From Cymodocea nodosa (Eukaryota > Streptophyta > Magnoliopsida > Alismatales > Cymodoceaceae): 64,000 nt of DNA. Where the stretch lies: positions 8,891,501 through 8,955,500 of the forward strand of contig CM072345.1 in assembly GCA_036874045.1 (NCBI GenBank), read 5' to 3'. The translations under genes and the position numbers were made by a program. This document shows, piece by piece, positions 1 to 10,800 of this stretch. The notes below the pieces were generated by a model. The model made no database searches, had not been told where the DNA came from, and was given only the letters and a program-made list of their open reading frames with translations. Each line of letters starts with the position of its first letter. The stretch's first letter is position 1.

Positions 1-375
1 GTATCCTTTGTGATCAAAGAGCAGCCATTCCAAAGAGCAGCCTTTGTGGTGGAAGACTTAGTTTTGTTGCCAAGATCACCAAAACAAACGAGGAAACCAA
101 ATTCAAGTGCAACCAACAGATATATAATTAACACCAATAATTGCAGACAAATTTAGCGTTGTCTTGGCTGGCCAAAACCTTTTGGTAAGCTCAACATTTG
201 GCATTAAAATACATCACCAACACCATCCAATAATGATGAATGAATGTACGTACAACCAAAGGCGATGATGATGCATTTGGTATGAATTAATTATTTGCTA
301 AGCTCAACGTGGATAGTTTTGATTATCGAAATCTTTGAACAATGTTCGCAACATCGAATTGTTACACGTAACAAT

Positions 376-429
376 CTTTTTTTTCTTTTCTTTTCTTTTC
401 CTTCCCTTCCCTTCCCTTCCCTTCCCTTC
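376..429. repeat. (TTTTC)n then (CCTTC)n microsatellite
   Basis: A pyrimidine run shifts from TTTTC units to about six CCTTC units. Read on the other strand it gives a meaningless Lys/Arg/Gly/Glu-rich open frame. Confidence 0.85.
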
Positions 430-816
430 GGTCTATCAATCCTTGTTTCTATTGTTAGTTGAACTGATTTCGAAATAGACTTACGATCCAATATTTAAAT
501 AAGACGACGACACGATTAAAAGCAACCATCGGGATTTATTTTTGATCGAACTTCCCCAGCAATTCTAAATCGCATGTTGCAAGATGGACACGAATCGAGC
601 CGTTGATTATTGTTGTTTGATCATGACGCCTTAACGAACGATAAGGACGCAGGGAGGCCCAGGAAAAGGCATGTGCTACCGAACAGGACACTTCTTTTAA
701 AAATATTTTATAAATTTAATAACCTAAAGATTCATTCAAATCTGTATCTTAAATATTTTCCACCACCGCTAAATACAAAGTCACCGTTGTCCGCCACCGC
801 ACACAAGGCACCATAC

Positions 817-949
817 CACGTGTATTCGAAACTAGCGTGGATCTACCACAAGTGCACTCTGCGTCTACGTCATCGCCACGTGGACCAATCCCGTTTATTA
901 TTATTATTATTATTTTTTTTTTTTTTCGGGTTCGATTGATGATCACGTG
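817..949. promoter_or_regulatory. Cluster of three CACGTG (G-box) sites
   Basis: The palindrome CACGTG occurs at 817-822, 877-882 and 944-949, about 0.9-1.0 kb upstream of the katanin ATG. The second copy reads GCCACGTGG, the form favoured by plant bZIP and bHLH/PIF factors. That these sites act on the katanin gene is inference from position only. Confidence 0.35.
894..926. repeat. (TTA)n microsatellite with poly-T tail
   Basis: About six TTA units are followed by an uninterrupted T run. It lies between the second and third CACGTG sites upstream of the katanin gene. Confidence 0.85.
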
Positions 950-1402
950 CGCCACGAGTCGAGTGTCGCTAAAACGAGGTAATGGTATATTCAAAGCAAA
1001 GTTATTTAAACTAGTTGTACGGGAGATGGTAATATTCGTATTCTCGTTTGAGATTCAAATCTTAAAAATGTGAAAATAGGGTTAATTATCATTTAAGTAC
1101 CTTAGTCTTCTTCTGAACGAATCATTTTGATACCTAAGCTTTTGTTCTATAACACTTCTTGGCATTTGCTTGCTGTCAATTATTTCCTTTTATATAACTT
1201 TTTCTTATTCTTTTTCGCTTCTTTTATTGTTCTGTGTTAGATAATTTTACAAAAGCGCTTTTGTTTTTGTTTCTTTTTTTCATAATTGGAGATTTATTTA
1301 ATATACTTTTATTTAATTTCGAAAAAAATAAATTGTGAAGTCCTGACCTGTTCGCTTTCTCCCTCTCTCTCCTTTTTTCTCTTCAATCTCTCCCACATTC
1401 CC

Positions 1403-1427
1403 CTTCTTCTTCTTCTTCTTCTTCTTT
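1403..1427. repeat. (TTC)n microsatellite
   Basis: A run of TTC units lies within a longer CT-rich stretch, probably in the promoter or 5' UTR of the katanin gene. CT-rich microsatellites are common near plant transcription starts. Confidence 0.8.
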
Positions 1428-1859
1428 TCTCCCTCTCCCACAGACCCACTCCTACCCATGGACTCCTCTTCCTGCTTCTGCTGATCTCTCTCCCTCGAAT
1501 CTTCGCGGAATTCGACTCCAGGAACCGTGGCATTGACCGGAAAGGAAGCGGAAGTGCTGGGGACTGCTGTACCTTTTGCAGCTGATTATAGTGTTGGGAC
1601 GTCGGGGCTGCGGCTGGGGACGGGCCGGGTTCCCGGGGTTTGGTGACTCTCGTCCGAGATGGGACGATGTGGGGTTGGAGTTGGTGCTGGGGTTGTGTTC
1701 TCGGGATCCGCGGCGGTAGGGCGGAGGTGGATCTAAGATGAGTCGGGCGGACGCGTCGGGATTGGAAGAGCTAGGGTTTTGCTGCTGTGTTGGAAAGAAG
1801 AGAAGGAAGTGGTTGGACTTTTTGGCTTTGCCATTGTTTATTCTGCGGATTTCTTCACG

Positions 1860-4800
1860 ATGACAACGAAGCGTGCCTATAAGCTTCGTATCCTTTGGTA
1901 TTTTGTGTTCATTTTCTTATGTTGCTGTTTTCGTTGTCAATCATTTGCGTGGAGGATGATTGAATCGTGCGGGGTTGGGTTTTTCGTTGGGGTACTCCTG
2001 CTTTTGGTTGTTATTTTTGGAAAAGAAATGTATCTTTTGCGTGTCTTCCCTCTCGATTTTGGTATCGAAAGGTTTGGGTAGGGATCCTACATTTGATTGC
2101 CTTGACAAGTGGTGTACAGAAGAGTTCGTGGCACATTCTTCGAATGTGAATTGCTTGAAAATTGGGAGGAAGACATCTAGACTTCTCGCTACAGGTGGGG
2201 AGGATCACAAGGTCAACCTTTGGTCTATCGGAAAACCTAATGCCATACTGGTCAGTGGAACTTAATAACTTACCGATTTGGTCCCATTAGATTCATGCAG
2301 GGAAATTGAGAAAAACAAGAATCCTGAAAATTTTGCTGCATACGTCTGTTTTGTTTTTAAGATGCATTTAGTGCCCGTATTTTTTGTCACAGACTTTATC
2401 TGGTCACACCAGTGCCGTGGAATCTGTGAGTTTTGATTCTTCTGAAGTGCTGGTAGCCGCAGGAGCAACCAGTGGCACGATAAAACTTTGGGACTTGGAG
2501 GAGGCAAAGAGTACTTACTTTACCCAGTCATTTCATGATGTTTGAATATAGTCTACATCATAATGGTAACCTCACTGAACATTGTTGGGTGCATTTCTCA
2601 TTCTACATGCAGTTGTCCGTACACTCACAGGACACAGATCAAATTGTACATCTGTTGATTTTCATCCATTTGGTGAATTCTTTGCTTCTGGTTCATTGGA
2701 CACAAATCTGAAGATTTGGGATATAAGAAGGAAGGGATGCATCCACACATACAAAGGGCACACTCGAGGGGTTAATGCCATTAGATTCACACCAGATGGA
2801 CGGTGGGTTGTGTCCGGTGGAGAGGACAATACAGTCAAGGTAATGAATAGACTTATATCTTGTCTGAAGCTTCAAAAATAGTTGGGCGACACAAAATTCA
2901 AGTGATGTATTAGTACTTTTCATTTATTTTGTCATCAGCCGCTAATGACCAATCAAAATGGAAACGGATCACATTTATCTTTAAAAAGTATTGCCAACTA
3001 AAATTCTTCTTGAATAGGTTGCAATGAAAGGGAAATGTAGTATGAGGTTGACAATTCTTGATCCAACACATTAAACTGACATAAGCACAACATGGGAAAA
3101 TTGAGTTTGGGATGACTTTAAAGCGGTATGGTTTGTAAACAGGGTAATCATTCCAATCATATAGATTAATGTAGCTTTAAATTCTAGGTAAAACGCTGAA
3201 AAAAAATTTGTAACATTGATAAAGTACAGTACTATATTCTTGATTTCTTTTACAAGACATTAAACTAGGAAGAACTGATACAATTCAGGGATTTGCATAT
3301 GACATGATTTGGATATAGTTGATTCAATAATTTTTTTAAATTTAGAATAAGATTTGACATAGATATGATTTTAGATAAATAAATATTTAATATAGATATT
3401 TAAAGTTTTAAAATAATGTAAGGGTTTAAAGGGTTATACAAGGTAGATAGATAATAAGAGAGATGAAGATCACACTCACGAAGTACAAGCACACACAAAA
3501 CACCAAAGTTTTACGTGGTTCACCTTTAGACTACGTCTATGGCTGATGAAGAGGGAAGAACTTCACTATTTTCGGTTGATACAAATGGGGATTTGCTGAT
3601 GGGATGCTTTTCCAGCATTCCTAGGAATCCCGTTTATAGATTTTACAGCATCAACGGTTACAAAACAAAATCTGTAACGTATGGATTAAAGTCCATAATG
3701 TTCAGAAGTCATTTACTGCAATTAAAGACAAAAAACAGAAACAGTTTTCAGCACATTCAAGTAGCCATAATGCTATGTAAATGTCCATTCAAGTCACCTC
3801 AACAAATAACACCATCAAATGTCATGACATAGGTATATACATCAGACATGACATGATACTATAACAATAAAACATACATATAAATTATCAAAAGAGTCAT
3901 CTCATATTAGTTTAGTAACATGTGCACACACAGACACCCTTTCAAATTCATGTTGTGTTCTTAATGCATTTGTGTCATATCTGAAGCAAATTTCAATTCT
4001 TTTCTAGCTAAAAATACCCTAAACATGACATATTCAGTCTTCAAAAAGAATCTTATAGAATCCTAGCTTTCGTACATGTCATGCATTGGGTGCAATGTAT
4101 GTTTAGAATAATCCATGCTTCTAGACACTAATTAATGATTTGCTGACTTGAACTCTGTCTTTGCTTTCTCTTAGGAATAACTTTTTTATTTAACTCTTTG
4201 AACACACCTGATAAATTTCTGATTTGATTATATTAGATGCATTGGGTGGGCTAGCATGTTTAAAAGTGTGCTCAATGTGGGACTAGAAATTAGATTTTAT
4301 ACATGTTTAATAAATGCATTGGGTCTTGATTTGGATGGCATGGATTAGGTTGTAAATGGGTTGAAGGGCATTAGACATGAACATGTAGTATCACTTGTAG
4401 TGTAGGCCTTGCATAGTTATCCGGGTGCCCACCTGGGCATGGATTAATTGCCAAGGCATGAAAGAGGCTAGCTTTTTGACGCCCATCTATATGTTATTTT
4501 TCTTCTGAAAATTTCTTTTTAGAGCTTGAAAATATTATTATATTATATTTTAATCAATCTTTATTTTTGTATATTATAACTTTCTAGTATAAACTTTATT
4601 CCATGGTGAATAAATTATTCATTTAATCACATGATATGTAAGAGATGTTTGTTATTTTTTGAAATCTACTCATGGTACCTAGACATTGCCTAGATGTTAA
4701 AGGGTCCTAGAGGACATTTGTTTATTTAAGCAGCATCCAGTACTTACCAGTTCATTTCCTTATTTCCAGCTCTGGGATTTGACAGCTGGGAAGCTCTTAC

Positions 4801-7800
4801 ATGATTTCAAGTGCCATGAGGGGCAAATTCAGGCCATGGATTTCCATCCTCACGAGTTTCTCTTGGCAACAGGTAAACAAATATATCCTCTTTCTCTCTC
4901 TATGCCCAATGAAAACTTTGTAAAAAATTTTCCTTGGTTTTGTAACAATTATTAATTAATGAATAAATTGACACATCAAATCATCCTTATCATGGCAAAC
5001 ACCTAGACAGCACCTTCAGGTCTACATGCCCAATTTCCTGAGCTTTCTCTTCTTCTTTTTTCTTTTTTAATATCATAGTCCATTTTCATGTATTTATTTT
5101 TATGTGTTTTTATATTATTTACATGTTTGTGGATTTTTTTTCAATTGTTTGGTCACTTCAATATTTTCATATATTCGTGTAGTTTTATAAATTTTCAAAA
5201 AAAGACTGATTGAATTGGATCTTTTGTTTCAATATTTGGGTGATTTTCATGTTTGTGTTTGGTTGAAGTAGAACAATGAAGAATGAATAATCTTTTGCAT
5301 TTCTTTTTTATTATCAAATATTGAATTTTGAAGAATGTGATTTAGTGTTTTGCATTTTCTTGAATTTCGTGCTTGCTTTTGATTATTTCTATTTTTAAGA
5401 ACTTTTAGGGCTCTTTCTGTCTTGAGAAAGAACTTTTGAGAACCTTTGATTATTGCTATTGATAAGTATGATTTTAAAATGCAAATGCTCCTAAATGTTA
5501 AAGAGCGGTGCTTTGAATGCCTAGGTGCCATAAATAAATTAAAAATCGTTTCCCTTGCATATTATATGACTATATGCAATTATTGGTGGATATATTTACC
5601 AAAGACTAAAGATAATATTAGAAAGTAATATAGAAAATAAAATATTATTAAAATAAAATAATGACATTTTTTAATAAATAAAAGATAAATTGAGATAAAA
5701 TAACATACGGTTAGACATTGAAATGCCCAGCCTTCTGGTCATCAAGGTTGGTGCCTTAACTAAGTATGATTAAAATGACCAAAATTGGATTATTTAAAAG
5801 TTTAGGTAGCACATATTTAAAAAAAGCTTAGGTATTGCTATCATCATTTTCATTCCAACTTCACTTTATTATGGGATAGCACACTGACAATAAATACATG
5901 GGAAAACTTAATGCACCAAGATTTCTACAAATGTTGGATTTGGAGAGGGTTTAATGGTACACAACTTTACATTCACAAGAGATTATTTCCTATAATTTGA
6001 GCCCACGAACCCTAGGTCATGTGAAACCCTGCAATTGTGCCAAGCCTCATCCTTAAAGAATACAAACAGCACCCTTGGAAAAATCTTCGTGTACAAACCA
6101 AGGTTATTACAGTGCTAAGGCCTAAGGTGGCAGTGTATGTTGCAGCAAAATAAATAGAGAAATCAAACATAAAAAATAGATAAAGAGAGCAGAAAAGGAT
6201 TTTACCTTGGAAAAATAGGTGGATGAGGAGAAGGATATGGAAAACACCACAGGAAATCATATTTGGTCACTTTAGATTCTGGAACTGCCGTCACCACCCA
6301 CTGTTCATCCTGGAACCACCACTGGACACACATCCCTGTGGAACACAGGAACTGCTATAGTGTCGTCTCCTATTTCTGTTGAGTCACTGTGGAATAAACA
6401 GTAACAGTTTTGTGCTACAGATCAAATGTTGAATTGGAAGGGAATAATAAACATTTGTCTCCAAGCATAAGCAAATTATTATTGGTAAATTTGCTATTAA
6501 GGTTACCAGGTGTGCTTGCATTGTCATATATACTTCTGTAGTTAAATAGTTTGTTTGTTAAATGAAATCTTCATGTCATTGTTTATACAGCTTGAGGAAT
6601 TTTTGTAGGGGGGGGGACTATGAGAAATGTTTTCAAAGAGGGGGCAGAGTTGTTATCTGTGTGTGCCTTGTTAAAATCTTACATTGGTTGGTGTTGACAT
6701 GTTGAAAATATTGCATGTCTTATATGCACTTCTTTAAATCTTGTTAGAACATTTTATGCAAGTTTTCATGATGTAAATGATTCAAAGGATTTCATTTAAG
6801 TGGGGAAATTTCCTAACAGTGACCACTGAAGGGGTGAATTGATATACTCAATATATTTATACTCATTCATATAATATATTGAGGAAAAACTCATGTCATG
6901 TGTGAATTGATATACTAACATCTTTGGACAGGCTCTACTGATAGAACTGTCAAATTCTGGGATCTGGAAACTTTTGAACTGATTGGCTCTGCTGGACCTG
7001 AGGTAACTAACCTTCTTAAGAAACATCATCATTGAATATTTCCTTGTAATATTATTGCTGACATGCTTTGTTTTCTCAAAATCAAGCATTGTATGCTTTG
7101 GCCAATCCTTTTTATTACCCCTCTCTGCTTTCTGGTAGAGTAAATCATGCCACTTGATGGATGCAATTATTTGATGATTGTTTAGACTCATTTCTCTCTA
7201 AACTATTGTCTGTTTGTTGGATATTGGTAATGTTTTGCTAACAAGCTTTAGTTTCTCAAAATCAAGCATTGTATGCTTTAGGTAATTCTCTTTATTTCCC
7301 CCCTCTGCTTTCTGGTGGAGTAAATCATGCCACTTAATAAAATTATTTGGTGATTGTTTAGACTCACTTCTCTCTAGACTACTTGTCCGTTTTTTGGATA
7401 TTGGTAATGTTTTTGTTTGAATCTGAACCTAAGTCTTTCTTCCCTCATAGGTCTTATGAGATAAGGAAAGATTAGCCACCTTTCTGTATTTAAGCAAATT
7501 TCTCCACATTGTCAGACCCTAACAAGAAATCTAAAGGACTCAGAAAACTACTTGATGGGCCTGTTTGTACACATTTCCTGACGGAAAATGAAACAATGGG
7601 AGATCCAGGAAATAGTGTGAAATGGAAAGAAGAAGAAATGATAGGAAATGACATGAAATAAAATGATGTTTGTGTACAGTAGGAAACAAAAGGAAATGAC
7701 ATGAAAGTTTGAGCTATTTGTGCATATCAGGAAATGATAAGAAATTTTTTTAAATGGTTTAAATTTACCTTTATAAATCATTTTAAATATATATTATGAA

Positions 7801-10800
7801 TATTTCTAAATTTTTAATGTATTGACTTCAAATAACTATACAAAATGCACATATAAAGTAACTTTTTCATCAAAAGTAAAATTCATTAGAACTACATTAA
7901 ATATATTTTTTTACATATTATCCCTCTCCCACATGAAATACATAATTCTTTCACATATTACATCAGCTACTACTTTCCTTTGTTCCATGCTTAAATTAAC
8001 AGAACAACGACGATGACGAGATGCGGTAGATTAATTACTTGATACAAACTAAAATAGAGTAATTATCAGATTGACTAAGATTTACTGAACAGAACCATGG
8101 CAAAAGTATTAGAGAAAACCACTGACTAACATAATCGACAAGAAAGAAAAGGAAAAACCCTTAAAGCAGAAGCACTTGCAGCAGAAAGGCAAAACTGGAA
8201 ATGCAACTCTCGAGAGAGCTGTGTTTCTGAACTGCTCGATGCAACCGTCAACCGTAGTAAACAGCAAGAGAACTCTGTGGCCTCTGGAGTCCAAAACTAT
8301 CTTATCACATCTTGGGACTCTTATCCATGAAGAAGGAAGACTACTAAATGGAAACACTTTTAATCCTTGGAACAGCAATGGTGACCAACGGTGACTTCAT
8401 CTCGCAGGAAAGCTTGAGAACCTTGTCCAGTACCATCGAGGCACCCTCGAACTGGGTCCACTTGAATTGCTTCACCAGCCTCCCCACCCACAAGTTGACG
8501 GTCGCAAGACCCAGATTCTTCCTAGGGCACACCTGACGGCCGACATTGAAGGGCGCCAGCCTCATGTCGCCACCTCTGACGTCCACGTCCTCGCCCCCGT
8601 CGGCCACCACGAACCTCTCGGGCGAGAACCTCTCCGGCTCTACCCAAACTGTCGGGTCGTGGGTTATGGACCACATGTTGATCATGGCGGTGGTGTGGGA
8701 AGGGACGAAGATCGTCGATTTGTCAGGCTCGAGGGAAGGAGGGAGGGTTTCTCTCATTCATTGATTGAATCGGGGGAAATGTTTTCCGTCAATTTCGGAG
8801 GGGGGAGAGCCAGGAAATGCATTTCATATAAGTTTTTATACGAAGGTAATAAGGGGAAAACATTTCCCCTTATTTCCTTTTGTGCACAAACAACAAAAAC
8901 TATAGGAAATGATTTCTTTTCATTTCATTTCCTTTCCTTTCCTATGGTTTCCGCATGCACAAACCCCCCCGATGTTTCCCTTTTTTAATGGAACTCTAAT
9001 GCCACCAGCTAGACTCTTATCTAACCATTTAGATGAATCTATCTGCATAGTTGTTGATGGGTAGGATGATATTAGGTTGAATGCATTGGCCATTGGTTGT
9101 TTCTGTACTCTTGAATCTATTTTTCCTTGCTATGTAAGAATCTTCTCATTCTCACACCCTTGCAAGAAACCTAAAGATATAGATTTGAAATTAATTGATC
9201 GTTTCTGTTTTTCATTGGATCAATCTCTTACCTAAACTGCTGTCTCCTCCAATAGAGTACATAATAATTAGAATATCTTTCCCTACAATGTTGCATCTAC
9301 TAACAATTCATGTGTTTGATCTCAGGCCAGTGGTGTCCGTTCCATGATATTTAATCCAGATGGAAGAACACTTCTTTGTGGATTGCATGAAACCTTGAAG
9401 GTGGCATTTTCATATCTTCTACATGCTTTGGCCTTTAGAATCTCATTACTACTCAATTTCAGCTTATAAATTTCCATGCGGATCATTGATTCACTAGGTT
9501 TTTTCTTGGGAACCAATAAGATGCCATGATGCAGTTGATGTGGGTTGGTCTAGGTTGTCAGATCTGAATATTCTTGAAGGAAAGCTTCTTGGATGTTCTC
9601 ATAATCAAAGTTGTGTGGGCGTGTGGGTTGTGGATATTTCGGTATGACCCAAATTCATTATTAATTAATTAGATTTGTTATATCTTTCTTGTTGATAATT
9701 CATAGATACATCCAAAATCATAACAATTTTGCAATACATGGCTGAACCATATGCTGAATTATACAGCGTGTTGAACCATATGCTGTTCCAGCTGTTGGAA
9801 GGACAAATGGTCATTCTGAACCAAAATCTACTATTAGTGGGAATTTTCCTGTGCAAGTTGATGGTAACATAAAAGCCACTATGGGAAGGCTTTCGGTTTC
9901 ACAGAATTCAGATCCTGGATCCAAGGAGTTGAAACATACAGCATGTGAGTTTTTTTTAATTACAGTAGAGCCAAATTTATGTTCTTCAATTAGTTTTCTG
10001 ATCCATTTAGTTCAATTTCCTTATGGTAATATTGTTTGTTGAATTTGAAGCCACTGGAAGCCTCCCCAGCACTCCTCAAAAAGTGGCAGTACAGGCTGCT
10101 CCGAAGGCAACTTCAGTTAGTTCAACGGCTGTACCTACTGGTGGAACCATGAAAAGAAGCTCAGGAAAAGCACAGACAGTGAGCAACCCCCAAAACTATA
10201 GCAAAATCGATGCTGCTCCTGTTATTGTCCCCAGAACAAACCCAAGGTTGGAATCAGCAGCTGAAAATAAGAAGGACAACAAAGTTGATGTCACTCCTGT
10301 CATTGTTCCCAGGGCAAACACAAGGATCGAACCAGCAGCAGATTCTAGAAAAGAAACTGGTCAACCAAGGGCAATTCCTTCCAGTATTAAGTCAAGAATA
10401 AATGAATTTTGGAAGCAAACAAGTAATTCAGATGATTCAGAAAGTGAAATCACTTCCTCTCAAGCTGGATTCAAATGTTTTAGAAACTCAGAATCTAATG
10501 AAATAATGGATCAAAGTATTCCTTCTGTTGACAATGGTGCAAGACGACCAACAGTTTCCTCCGAGAGAAACCTTTTAGATGTTGTACATGCTCGAAATAG
10601 GAAGCCGGGGCCAAATATCCTTTCTGACTCAACTTCAAGTTACCAATATGAACACTGTATGTGCGACAGCTTCCTGTAAAGTTTATTCTGAAGTTCATAT
10701 ATTTACAGTCTTCAATTTTCAGCGTTTTTCATTTTTTGTCAAATTAACCAACAGAATAGTGGGTGCCAATATGCAACAATTTTCCATTCAGAATAGTGTC

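Larger units (their letters stand above)
1..1859. other. Intergenic and 5' flank of the katanin gene
   Basis: No gene is visible here. The open frames present are short and of simple composition (poly-Lys/Arg or poly-Leu from microsatellites). The stretch holds pyrimidine-rich tracts (about 1340-1440), three microsatellites and a cluster of CACGTG sites. The last few hundred bases before 1860 are richer in GC and probably include the 5' UTR of the katanin gene. No clear TATA box was found. Confidence 0.6.

Noticed and set aside
8467..8988. 173-codon plus-strand frame over the P450 fragment
   Set aside because: Antisense shadow of the CYP78-like frame, which carries the real motifs.
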